The notes beneath the pieces are model-generated. The model was not told the origin of the DNA. It made no database searches and saw only the letters and a list, made by a program, of their open reading frames with translations. Positions 20,876 to 32,371 of a DNA stretch of 64,000 nucleotides are shown here, piece by piece. This DNA comes from Volvariella volvacea V23 (lineage: Eukaryota > Basidiomycota > Agaricomycetes > Agaricales > Pluteaceae), in contig KB722737.1 in assembly GCA_000349905.1 (NCBI GenBank), positions 2,183,158 through 2,247,157 on the forward strand, given 5' to 3'. Made by a program: the position numbers and the translations under genes. Each line of letters begins with the position of its first letter. Within the stretch, counting starts at the first letter, position 1.

Positions 20876-23325
20876 ATGTGTGGGATCTTCTTCTCTGCAA
20901 GATGGGTAGATGGATCACATACATGCTCAGGAGCAGAAGGTGAATTCTCCTCAGCTTCTGAAAGCTTGAGACAGGTGAACGCAGCACGAGGTAAGGATAC
21001 AGATCCTCTGTAATTGCGGATGCGTCACATTTACTGTAATTAGGCCCGGATGCTCAGAAAAGTTACTATGTCCTGGTTCGTCGTAACTCGGACACAATTA
21101 TTTCGCCAATAAGTACCGATACTCGTGCGAATGAAACGAATGAAGCCGGAGTAGAAATGGAGATTTTTGCTTCAGAGCTGCAGCTACGAGGAGATACACC
21201 CATTACACAGCCCCACGTTGAGGGGGGTGATTTACTTTGTTGGAACGGAGAAGTATGCATGTTCTTGAGTCCGATAGCAATTAATTCTACCAAAGATACG
21301 TGTTCCAGATATTCGATGGCCTCAATGTCCGTACCATCACTGCCACGCTCGACACGATTGACAGTCCTTTCGGTTAGATCTCAACCAACGAAAATGACGG
21401 GGTGCGACTTTTTCGTGCTTTGCGCACCATTAGCACTCCGAAGGATGTCGTGGACATACTCGGATCGGTAGAGGGCCCGTGAGTGTGATTTGCACCCATG
21501 AGGCCTGTTGGCCGAGCTGAACATCATCTGACCCTAGATATGCATTCGTGTTTTACCACGTAGGCTGTTGTGCATCAATGCCTATGCTGTTGTGCGCTCA
21601 TGATGGGGCTTAGGGTGCTTCTCGAAAAATATTCTTCGGCCGGGACCCACTAGGACGCCGTTCTCTCCTCATTCATCGGCCTAACGGCCAATACCCGTTT
21701 CTCTTCATTGCTTCTACAACAGCAGGTGGGGAGATCGGAAAGCTGTGTGAGGAAGTATCCCCAGACGGACTTCATTGCCTTGATGTTCAGTCGTGGGCTG
21801 AATCAAGTGTAAGTAAAGTGCGAACGCACAGGAAAATGACTCGTTCACCCCATCTTCCAGTCTTGGAATGACCCGATACACCCCATACCCCGTGCATGGC
21901 AAGGTTCGAGACCAGAGCCATTTGTGCGTACATCCCGCACAGTTCACGACCTAAATTTACCATGAAATGAAGGCATGCCCGAAGCGTCTCGATACCACAC
22001 CACCGCCGGATAACCTGGAGACACCGAGCTCCCTTGCGCACATACCCGCTCACTTGATCAATGCCGTGGACGGTTTTATCGAACAATTGGATCGAAGCGT
22101 TCAACAGCATGTTCAGGACATTCCGAAGTGGTCCTTGTTAGTACTTCCTTCTGGCATGTATTCTATTGTAACTATTACGTTTCAGGAATGAACAAGGAAG
22201 CGCAAGAGTCGCAGTCTTATTCAGTGGGGGCATAGACTCTACTATCATAGCATACCTCGCGTCAAAGTAAGATAGTCGTTCATTTAAGTGGTGAGCGAGC
22301 TAATGTTTTTCAGGCACATACCCGCTGATGAGCCGATCGACTTGTTGAATGTCGCCTTTGAAAATCCACGAAAAGTCAAGTCGCGAAGAGAACGCAAGCA
22401 TAATGGAACAGACGATAAGGTTACCGTACCTGAAGGCCTTTACCAAGTCCCAGATCGCTTAACCGGATTAGAGCAGCTGGAGGAGCTGAGAGCTTTGTGC
22501 CCAGGGAGAATTTGGAACTTTGTATGACGAAAGTTTGACCTCTTCTCACGCCCATTGATACACCACCTAGGTAGAAGTTAATGTGCCGTATGATGTGCGT
22601 TTAGCGCAGGTATACGGTATAGAATGAACTGACTCTGCGCAGGAATCGGTGTTGGCACGGCCAGTAGTGGCCTCTTTGATGCTACCCAGTCGAACTGTCA
22701 TGGACATGGTATGTCATTTCCTTGTCAAGAAGAACGGTCTGTAACAGAGATTAGAGCTTGGCGATTGCACTGTACTTCGCCTCGCGAGGCGTTGGTCAAG
22801 TGCGTAGTTCGCCTGAGGAAGAATCAGTAGCTTATCACAGCAAAGCACGAGTTATCTTGAATGGCCTAGGTGCGGACGAACTCCTTGGGGGTTATAGTCG
22901 ACACCGGACGACATATGCAAGAGGGGGCTGGATGGAGATCGTCAAGGAGGTAAATGCATTGCAATTTGGTGCCAGTCCTTCGTTGACAGCCACTATTATG
23001 ACGCTTTTAGCTGCAGTTGGAGATTGATAGAATTCCGAGTCGGAATTTAGGTCGTGACGACAGAATAATATCCTCACACGGAAAAGAGACACGACATCCG
23101 TTTCTATCTCTTTCATTGGTCTCTTACATCGCGTCATTACCAGCATACATGAAGCTGGATCCGCGTCTAGAGCTTGGTTTTGGAGATAAATTACTTCTCC
23201 GCCTGGCAACATATAAACTTGGACTAGTCTCAGCTAGTGGACGGAAGAAGAGAGCAATGCAATTTGGTAGTCATTCAGCGCGGATGGAGGGAGAAAAGCG
23301 GGGAGATTCATTGCTGGAGGAGTAG
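20876..23325 (+). CDS. asparagine synthetase domain-containing protein (ASNSD1-like)
   Basis: Starts MCGIFFS, so the class II glutamine-amidotransferase Cys sits directly after Met. AARGPDAQKSYY and LQLRGDTPITQPHVEGGDLL then CWNGEV follow in the GATase2 domain, and FFGRDPLGRRSLLI comes later. The synthetase half has the PP-loop VAVLFSGGIDSTIIAYLASK, NVAFENPRK, LNGLGADELLGGYSRHRTTY, DDRIISSHGKETRHPFL and LLLRLATYKLGL, ending RMEGEKRGDSLLEE. This order is that of ASNSD1-type proteins rather than true asparagine synthetase. Their substrate is not established, so an Asn-synthesis role should not be assumed. All key motifs are intact, with about ten short introns. Confidence 0.88.
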
Positions 23326-23439
23326 AGTCGCAAAATGTACAAGTCACGCAGCGGAATTGTAAGGGTAATTAGATGCCGAAACTCGCGTGTGATGTAACTT
23401 TGCCGTTCCCACCTCCCGTCTCACCACACCCCCACCAAA

Positions 23440-24632
23440 ATGGCGCTTTCGCAGAGAGCATCTCGTCTCTTGGGTATTGTTCCGTGAAATGTTAGAATAG
23501 GACATTCCGTGTTGATTTCTACTATAGTTCCACTCGGCATTGCAGCAGCGGTTGTGCAAGCTAGTCTATATGACGTCCCAGGAGGATACCGGGCAGTTAT
23601 GTTCGATCGTTTTACTGGTGTTAAGGAAAAGGTACGGCTGCCATATTTTGCAAGTAGGACGGTCTTACACGACTTTCTCCAGGCTACTGGAGAGGGAACA
23701 CATTTCCTGATCCCCTGGCTCCAACGCGCTATTCTCTATGACTGCCGTATAAAACCAAGAGTAAGTAACTTCAGTAACACTCAGCGTGCAAACTTTAACA
23801 ACCGACTTCAAGAACATCTCCACCACTACTGGGTCGAAAGATTTGCAGATGGTCTCCATTACGTTGCGTGTGCTCTCACGACCAGATGTTGAGCATTTGC
23901 CTAGGATTTACCAGAGCCTGGGCATGGATTACGACGAGAGGGTGCTTCCATCTATTGGAAACGAGGTATTGAAGAGTATTGTTGCACAGTTTGATGCTGC
24001 AGAGCTCATTACGCAACGTGAAGTGGTGCGTTTGTTTTTCAATTATTGTTAGTGTTATGCTCATGTTTGAACGCGTCAGGTCTCGTCACGAATCAGAGCA
24101 GATCTCCTCCAGCGTGCAGGAGAGTTCAACATTCTGTTAGAGGATGTCTCAATTACGCACTTGACATTCGGGAAGGTCTGTTGGTTCGGTCGTGTGGGCG
24201 GGGACAGTGGCTAATGAACATTGCAGGAATTCACACAAGCCGTCGAAGCCAAGCAGATTGCTCAGCAAGGTACGTGATGCGTTGCTTCTTAATTCAGGCG
24301 GTTTCAACTTAATGGGGATTGCAGACGCCGAACGCGCTAAATTTATTGTCGAGAAGGTCTGTAGCCACTGTTGTTTTCAACCTGGAAGATGCATTAAATA
24401 ATATGAACAGGCGGAACAAGAGCGACAGGCAGCAGTCATTAGGGCCGAAGGTGAGGCCGAAGCAGCAGCAACTATCTCGCGTGCATTGGAGAAGGCTGGA
24501 GAAGCGTTTGTGGCGCTGCGGAAGATCGAGGCGAGCAAGGCGATTGTTCAGTCGCTGTCTTCTAACCCGAATGTTACGTACATCCCGAGCGGTGGCAATG
24601 GGGTGTTGCTGAACGTACCTACGAACAAGTAG
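23440..24632 (+). CDS. PHB1: prohibitin PHB1
   Basis: Inner-mitochondrial-membrane SPFH protein that forms ring assemblies with PHB2 and acts as a scaffold and chaperone for membrane proteins. [11 protein letters not shown] is followed after an intron by the single membrane segment [20 protein letters not shown]. The PHB domain shows [57 protein letters not shown] and [20 protein letters not shown]. The coiled coil is [20 protein letters not shown] and [20 protein letters not shown], and the end is [19 protein letters not shown]. The short form and YDCRIKPR favour PHB1 over PHB2. A tiny exon between two introns near 24325-24355 encodes [11 protein letters not shown]. Confidence 0.93.
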
Positions 24633-24952
24633 CTAGAGTAGTGGCTCAATATTGTAATGTGTCTGGTCCTCGTTTGGCTGGTGTGACGATGGGCGATATG
24701 ATATGATTGGGTGTTTCCCACGATGAGGTTGTGCTCTTGACTGTCATCTAGTCTCTAAAGTATCTCTCACTCTTCCTTTTCTTTTCCTTCTCGTCTCTCT
24801 CCTCTCTGTCCTTTCCTCTCTCGTCTCTCTCCTCTTACATATCATATATACTCTCTGTTTCTGTCTTTCGTGCGTTTTCTTCCCTTTTTTCGTGCGTTTC
24901 TTTTCATTTCCTCATCCTCATTTTAGGTCTCCTTTTCTTCCAATAACTCAGC
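24633..24952 (+). promoter_or_regulatory. pyrimidine-rich promoter/5' leader with direct repeats
   Basis: The 180 bp before the PUB1-like gene are almost pure C/T on the plus strand. CTCGTCTCTCTCCTCT occurs twice (24790-24805 and 24820-24835), and TTTCGTGCGTTT twice (24866-24877 and 24888-24899). Such tracts are common near start sites of strongly expressed fungal genes; in a transcript they would form a long unstructured pyrimidine leader. Confidence 0.5.
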
Positions 24953-26449
24953 ATGAATCCAATGGGAATGGGTGGACCTGCGGAAGCTCCGGTGCGTGTC
25001 ATCTCCCTCCGCCTTACATCCTCTCGCTGATCATCGCCTTTCTTCCTTCCAATTGTCCCACCAGAGGCGTGCACATCTCTACGTTGGCAACTTGAGCCCA
25101 CGTGTCACAGAGTATATGCTTACTGAAATATTTGCTGTGGCCGGCCCAGTCCAGCACGTTAAAATCATCCCCGATCGCAACTATCAACACGGTGGTCTCA
25201 ACTATGGTTTCGTCGAATACATGGACATGCGCGCCGCGGAGACCGCTCTTCAAACCTTGAATGGTCGCAAAATCTTTGACACCGAAATCCGGGTCAACTG
25301 GGCTTATCAAGGCTCCCAGAACAAAGAGGACACTACTGGCCATTTCCATGTCTTTGTCGGTGACCTTAGCCCCGAAGTCAACGACGAGGTTCTCGGTAAG
25401 GCTTTCAGCGCGTTTGGCACCTTGTCCGATGCTCGTGTAATGTGGGATATGAACTCTGGGAAATCTCGTGGTTATGGTTTCCTTGCCTTCAGGGATAAGA
25501 CCGATGCGGAACAGGCGATTGCTACTATGAATGGAGAGTGGTTGGGATCGAGGGCTATTCGAGTCAACTGGGCGAATCAAAAGACTCAAGGCACACCAGC
25601 TTCCTCCTCCGCTCCTGTTGCACCTCGCCCGGTTGGTGGCACAGCCCCTGCGCCCATCAACTTCCAAGGAGGTCCCTTGTCTTACGAGGCCGTGGTTCAA
25701 CAAACGCCTGCCTACAACACGACTGTCTATGTCGGCAACCTCGTTCCTTATTGCACACAAGCAGATTTGATCCCCTTGTTCCAATCCATCGGCTATCTTT
25801 CGGAAATCCGCATGCAGGCTGACCGTGGATTTGCCTTCGTCAAACTTGACACGCACGAGCATGCCGCCATGGCAATTGTACAACTCCAGGGCCAAATGGT
25901 TCACGGTCGTCCTATTAAGTGCAGCTGGGGCAAGGACCGTGCGGATGGTACTACGGCAACCGCTTCGACACCACTGAGCCCCACAGCTGCAAGTCCCTAC
26001 GCTGGTGTGGTATGTCCTCAACCTTGGCTATTGTAAATTACCCTGATCAATTTCACAGCCCATGTACGGAATGCCCCAACCCAATGCATATGGACAATAC
26101 GGATTTGCTGGTTATGGAGCGTTCCCTAATCAACCTGCGGGTACCGCAAGCGCGCCTGGCGCCGCCTCTCCAGGTATGTCTTAACTTACTGCGGTTGGAG
26201 CTGGTTTTGGCTCAATCGCTTTCGTGCAATAATCAGGTACTGACTTAAGTGCTGGAGGTGGTACTTCTCAAGCTGCACAAAACCCATGGGCAGCGGCAGA
26301 CCCCAACTCCTACTACTCTAACTATTGGGGTGGTACGTTGGATCTCATGATACATTTAATCTTTCTAACGAATGATTTTAGGATATTATGGTCAGCAAGC
26401 TCCAGCACCCCAATCAAACGGTGAAAGTCAGATGCCCCCTCCTCAATAA
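24953..26449 (+). CDS. three-RRM RNA-binding protein, TIA1/PUB1-like
   Basis: Poly(U)-binding-type regulator of mRNA stability, splicing or stress granules. Three RNA-recognition motifs are complete: RRM1 with HLYVGNLSPRVTEYML and GGLNYGFVEYMD; RRM2 with FHVFVGDLSPEVNDEVL and GYGFLAFRDK; RRM3 with TTVYVGNLVPYCTQADL and RGFAFVKLDTHEHA, then RPIKCSWGKDR. The short first exon (MNPMGMGGPAEAP) is followed by an intron, and one large exon carries all three RRMs. The tail is Gly/Pro/Tyr/Gln-rich (MYGMPQPNAYGQYGFAGYG, NPWAAADPNSYYSNYWGGYY) and resembles TIA1/Pub1 low-complexity domains. Ends GESQMPPPQ. Confidence 0.93.
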
Positions 26450-26980
26450 ATGTCTACTTGTGATGCCAGTTGATTGCGGCGACTGTTGATGTTTCCTTTA
26501 TTTTGGTCTTTTATCACTTGTCATCAAATTGTAGCCCAACAGTCGTTCATCTCGTGTTTCATAGTGTGTTGAGTACTGTGACCGTCTTCCTTGGCTTCAT
26601 TGTTTCCTCGTCTCGTGCAAACTGATTGACTTATATTCCTGTTTTCCAAACCTCACTTTTCTTTCTCTTTCACTTGTCAATTTTTGTCCTTCACCTCCCC
26701 GCTGCCTTTGACTTTTTTTTTTGCTTGTTAGTTGATGTCCTCAACGCCTTTTCCATTCTGTGAACGCATGTATCCCAAGACTTCCGTCTCAATTGTGTTC
26801 TAATTTGCCCGCAGCGATCTGATCAATCAGAGTTTTGATACCGCCTAAGGTGAAGGCAGATGCGAAAGAGAATAAAAATCATTGTATGAAGATAGAACAG
26901 GATATATTGCAATGCGCCGGGTATGTCAGGGTATGTCCAAGTCTGTCTGAAAGACCATCACTTCTCGTCATCATCAACTA
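26450..26980. other. convergent 3' regions of PUB1-like and ATG16 genes
   Basis: About 530 bp between converging stop codons, T-rich on the plus strand (a run of eight or more T near 26715). No gene seen. An open frame overlapping its right end (stop at 26958) encodes an acidic DSEWLVVDDDEK and could be an alternative ATG16 terminus. Confidence 0.6.
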
Positions 26981-27992
26981 CTAGCCATTCGGAGTCAGAT
27001 CGACCGTCCTCGATGCTGGAGATGAGCTCTGTTGATTGAGAGGGACCTGGCGAGGAAGGTCGTGAAGATCCCCGTTTCCCGACAATGAAAAAGAGGGATG
27101 CACTGCACTTGGTCCATTTGCCGGTACACTCGGCCCAGTCTCCTTCCACTGCTTCGCTGCCTGATGCTGCGTACGCATATCCTCATAGAACTCATTCGCT
27201 TCATTCATCCTATTCGCTTCAGCCTGCTTAGCATCCAACCACCGCTGCAGCAACTTGGCATTGTCCTTCGTCAAGTTCTGATTTCGCTCCTCGATCTGTC
27301 CTAGTTCTAGCTGAAGCGTGCTGATCTCGTCGTGTAAAATCTTGTGAGCGCATGGGACATCAAATCGAGACCTGAAAGTTATTTGAGAGAACAAGAAACA
27401 AACCTGCACAGTTCGATCCTTCTCTGACATCAACTCTGCATGCTGATCGACTTTCCGTCGAAGTACTGCCAACTCGTCTCGGAGCTTACGGATCGTCTCT
27501 GAATCTATTCTTGCGGCCTCTTCCTTCTCTCGGAGAGTCTCGTTCATGGCTACTAACCGCTGCGCGTTCTGCCCTGAGGTCTTGTACTGCATTGCGAGTT
27601 CATCGCGCAGGGCTGACATTTGAGATTGCAGCGAGTTGATGAATGCCATGCGGACAGGGTTGCTACAATGGCCCGTGGACTGTCAGTATCGATGGAAAAA
27701 CCAATGCTATTCGTACCTGTCTTCGCCATCTGTAGATCCTAGTGTCGAATTGGATGTTCGTACTTGATTCATGGCGCGCATAACGTTTGCGTTATGCTCC
27801 TTTAGCTGCTTGGCATGCTGGGCTAATCGACGGTCTTGTGATAGGAGCGATCGCGGGGGAAGGGTTAGCAAGCGTGTAGAGGGCAGACATGATGGACCGA
27901 CATTGCTCGATGATTGGGGCGAAAGCAGCCTCCTTCGCATTCCGTTTGGTAAGTCTGAGGCGCAGGAGTTCCTGCCAATGTGGTTCAGCCAT
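26981..27992 (-). CDS. ATG16: autophagy protein ATG16
   Basis: Scaffold that brings ATG5-ATG12 to the phagophore to drive lipidation of ATG8. The ATG at 27992 begins MAEPHWQELLRLRLTKRNA, the ATG5-binding helix. It then reads FAPIIEQ|YRRLAQHAKQLKEHN across an intron, then a long coiled coil (MSALRDELAMQYKTSG, REKEEAARIDSETIRKLRDE, ISTLQLELGQIEERNQNLTK, DNAKLLQRWLDAKQAEANRM). There is no WD40 domain, as expected in fungi. The end is uncertain: the frame SRTVDLTPNG stops at 26981, while another frame continues to 26958 with DSEWLVVDDDEK. It shares a 200-bp divergent promoter with YPT7. Confidence 0.85.
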
Positions 27993-28192
27993 GGCAAGGG
28001 ATTGGTAGCAGAATCGGTGCAGAGACGGATTCACCTGTGTTCAAGCATACCAGAAGCGGAGTTTGAAATTTCCAGAATTGGCATGCTCGCTGCCTGCTCG
28101 CTGTTGTCTGTCACTCCATACGACACCCGGCTCAACATCTTGCTCCTTTCCTCACCCACTCCCGACATCCTCTGCCTTACCAATCTTCCAGC
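27993..28192. promoter_or_regulatory. bidirectional promoter ATG16 / YPT7
   Basis: Only 200 bp separate the two start codons of the head-to-head autophagy genes. Both basal promoters and 5' leaders must fit here, so shared control is likely. The YPT7-proximal half is pyrimidine-rich (CTCCTTTCCTCACCCACTCC near 28143). Confidence 0.6.
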
Positions 28193-29163
<971 letters not shown>

Positions 29164-30446
29164 TGAGCTGGCGTTGGCCACTCCTGCCTCCACACCTATG
29201 GGTGCTGAGTAGTTGCGGCCGTGACTCTGTTGCGCCTGATATGTATGCCAGGACTTTCTGAATGGCTATGATGCTTTTGATGCCCACGGTTACCCTTCAT
29301 CCTCGTTTATGAGACTAACAGAGACACCGTTGTTCTACGTAGAGTACATTTGCACGCATCTTGTTTCGACCACATGTTTAATGTCCTCGCCACGACTTTT
29401 CGAACAGTTGTACCCTAACTGACGTCATGTTCATACTACTTGGCTGCCAACGTGAGGTACCAAGTTTCGAAACAAGTTGACTTCATTCGTACACTTTTTG
29501 TTATTAAGTAGTGCCATCCTGACAGAGGCAGTTGTTATCCTAATGCTGCACGACGGTTGAACTACGTGTGTGTAGATGGGATTGGACGTGCGTCGTAGCC
29601 TATCGCAACCCCACCCCACTGGTTGCTGCGGCGGGTGTTGGCCAAACCACCATGGGTAGTAATAGCTTGGCAAGATGCAGTTTCAAATGTTCCCACCATT
29701 CCTTATTGCAACTCCATCGACTTGACAACATCCACAAATTCCACTCGTAGGCCCATTTTCCATGTACAGTCTTGTACTGACCTTCCCTGACATAGGTTCA
29801 GGAGGGTGAGGGAAGTGATGCCTACCAGCACCACTGCGAAAACTAACACCATCCCGGAGGCCACTAATCTCAATTTTAACAGAGTCTTGTGTGCGAATTT
29901 GCAAATCAGCTAAGCGCCATTACTCTGACCACGCTGTCCAAGTTTCTGTCGTGCCTTGGGGCCTCTTGGAGCGTGCAAGTACCTGCAAGTACGCGAGCTG
30001 CCTGAGCCAATGAAGTTGACTTGGGCAATTGCTGTTAACGACCATGGGGGTACCGTTCGTTTCCGGAGGCTGTCAGGTGAAGTGAATTGGCACTGATAGC
30101 TCTTCCGATGAGGCCTCCCATTGGAGCCTATCCTGTCGGTGCAGATCAATGGTGTTTTGGTGGCAGAATGAAATTAAAGTCTCGGTGGGCCTCTAAACCT
30201 AAATGTCCGACATTTTCGTCCCTCCCTATTTTGGGTCCGGTATTCAAGATATTCAGCAAATGAATTAAGAGGCCGTTAAAATCTCGCTATCCTGATGTCC
30301 TCTTCCGCCCCCTCCCTCCTTCCTACGCGCAGCACGCTGGGTTTCAATCCTCCCTCCATTTCAGTCGGCTTATCTTCCTCTATATAACCCCCCACCTTGA
30401 TCCACCTTTCAAAATAGCTAAAATTCCCCGACTTCGCTTATTCGCA
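29164..30446. other. intergenic region upstream of the 30447 gene
   Basis: About 1.3 kb without a supported gene. It holds the YPT7 3' end, a 15-nt perfect dyad AAATGTCCGACATTT at 30201-30215, and a TATA box before the next gene. Nothing else recognisable. Confidence 0.55.
30381..30387 (+). promoter_or_regulatory. TATA box
   Basis: TATATAA at 66 nt before the ATG at 30447, in a CT-rich setting (TTCCTCTATATAACCCCCC). Classical TATA spacing for a start about 30 nt downstream. Confidence 0.6.
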
Positions 30447-31092
30447 ATGAAAGACTCCGGAGACGAGCAGTCCTCATGCAGTCAAAGCCCCCCATCCCAT
30501 ACTAGTCCTGGAGGCTCTCGACGACCTTTGATAGTTGTTCCTACAGACGACAAGAGGAGCAAGCATAGCCGGAGCAAGCGTAAAGTTGACATCACATCTA
30601 GTCCCGAATTTCCATCATCATCCACCTCTCGAACGTATCACGTCTCCCTGGGTTTGCCTTCTGAACAGCCCGTGAGCAAATCCTCTTATGGTGGCGTCAA
30701 GAAGGACTGGTCAATGGTACGTAGTCACGGTCCGACAAGTCAATGTCTATGACTTACTCCTAGACAGAAGACGGTCTATAGTCAAGAACACGTTGATCCG
30801 GACGTAGCAGAATTTGTTCCAGTATGTTAACCTTTTATTATCGGGCCAAGACAGCCACTTAGCAATTGCGGACTTACAGCATGCACGGAAGCCTACCAAC
30901 CAGAGTGTTGAAGCGCAGCCTGAAGAACGAAACGATTCTTCCGGCTCGGAACAAGGCCAAAGGAGTACAACACGGAAATCGTCATCAGAAAGGCTGGCAA
31001 TTGTAAGGGTCTTGGGAGATATGATTCCGCTCTCGTACTGACACGAACGCCAACAGAAACTCAAGTCAGCCTTATTCGGTGATAAGCAGTGA
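30447..31092 (+). CDS. small disordered hypothetical protein
   Basis: Four exons can be joined in frame. Exon 1 runs from MKDSGDEQSSCSQSPPSH to KSSYGGVKKDWSM. It is followed by KTVYSQEHVDPDVAEFVP, then HARKPTNQSVEAQPEERND to KSSSERLAI, and finally KLKSALFGDKQ and the stop at 31090-31092, about 155-160 residues. The protein is rich in Ser, Pro, Lys and Arg (DKRSKHSRSKRKVD looks like a nuclear-localisation patch), with no recognised domain. Clean GT..AG junctions and a TATA box 66 nt upstream support it as a real gene. I do not recognise the family. Confidence 0.65.
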
Positions 31093-32371
31093 CTCGTCCA
31101 CCCTCCTTTCCACATCATTCACATCTGGACTCTTACCGCATCTGTAGCACTATTGCAACCACTTCACAGCATGGCACAGTATCTCTACAGACACGACCAA
31201 CTAATTTCAGATACTTTATGGCCACGACACGTTACTCTTTTCGGGGATATCCCCGCCTATCATTCACATCCATTTCCATGCATTTGTACAACCATTCGCT
31301 GCATCATCCCATATTTAATCTGGAATTCTGGTTCTTAGACTTACCCATGTATTATCTCAGAGCCACACCATGATTCGCACTATTTCACGAAATACCACCT
31401 CATCCTCTGCTCAGGGAGTATCTAAGAGTAACACCATTCTGGTTAGTATTATCGGACTTCATTTCGATCACCTATGAAAGGGTCAAATCAGTTGGGCAAG
31501 GGACACTCATGACTTACCACTTAAGTTAAGCTGGGTTTGTAGGTACGATCAACCTACAATGGGATTAGATCGTCCCGACGCGTCGGGACCTCCCACTGTC
31601 ATTGTCTGTAAGGAAAAGGTAGACCACGAGGTGGTGTGCTGTATGGACGTCGTCAAGACGCTAATGACCCAGCTCCCGTTGGGACTGTGAGTACAAATCT
31701 AGTCATGTAGCGTCTGGGTGTGCATGGAAAAGATCTAGTCGCCACCACCATGTCCGCTGTTAACCATCACAGGGCTCGATACGTACTTCGTTCACGCCGC
31801 CGATCGAGAGGTGCTATTAAAGCTTAAAATTTGTCCAGATTTCCCGAACAATTGACTACTACACTAGAGACCTGTGACATAATTCTCTAGCCTTATGACG
31901 GTGACAACGAACACATCGGGCAGAGCTTACGGACAGATTCAAGGCGCCTCTTGCGAAAAAGAAAGTCCCCATGGACGTCGTTAAGCATCACCGTCTTTGG
32001 TCCAACCCATTGTTGTCGGTACCGCGGGGGACTATTGCATCCGATCATGGCGTGGCTTTCCCCAACGGGAAAGTGATCGTGATCGTCAAACCAGTGCATG
32101 GACCACAGTGTGGAAAGACACCCGAACTGCACATCGCTGTACGGGATCCTTGAAAGGCAGATGGTGAGATCTTGAGGATATAACCTCAGTCCTGATTTGA
32201 ACGTACAATGCCTTGAGCCTATTTACGGGTTACAAATTATAAATAACCGGATACTACGGAGTAGCTCGGGAATAATGTGCAAAGGGCTGTCGGCGTCTTG
32301 AACTGGTTTTGATTCGCGGGCGCAGTCTTCGGATGAGGTAACATGGCTTCGTATAAACTGCATTATCGACA
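31093..32371. other. mostly unassigned region with one possible exon
   Basis: About 1.3 kb. An open stretch with good codon texture starts at ATG 31559 (MGLDRPDASGPPTVIVCKEK, then VDHEVVCCMDVVKTLMTQLP) and runs to a plausible donor (CT|GTGAGT near 31686), but I cannot join it to a convincing downstream exon. Short frames at 31900-32150 are also unassigned. It contains the perfect 18-bp palindrome at 31572-31589. This may be an unrecognised small gene or a decayed one. Confidence 0.35.

Noticed and set aside
25014..26021. Long minus-strand open frame (335 codons)
   Set aside because: It is the antisense shadow of the three-RRM exon on the plus strand, caused by the codon bias of that exon.
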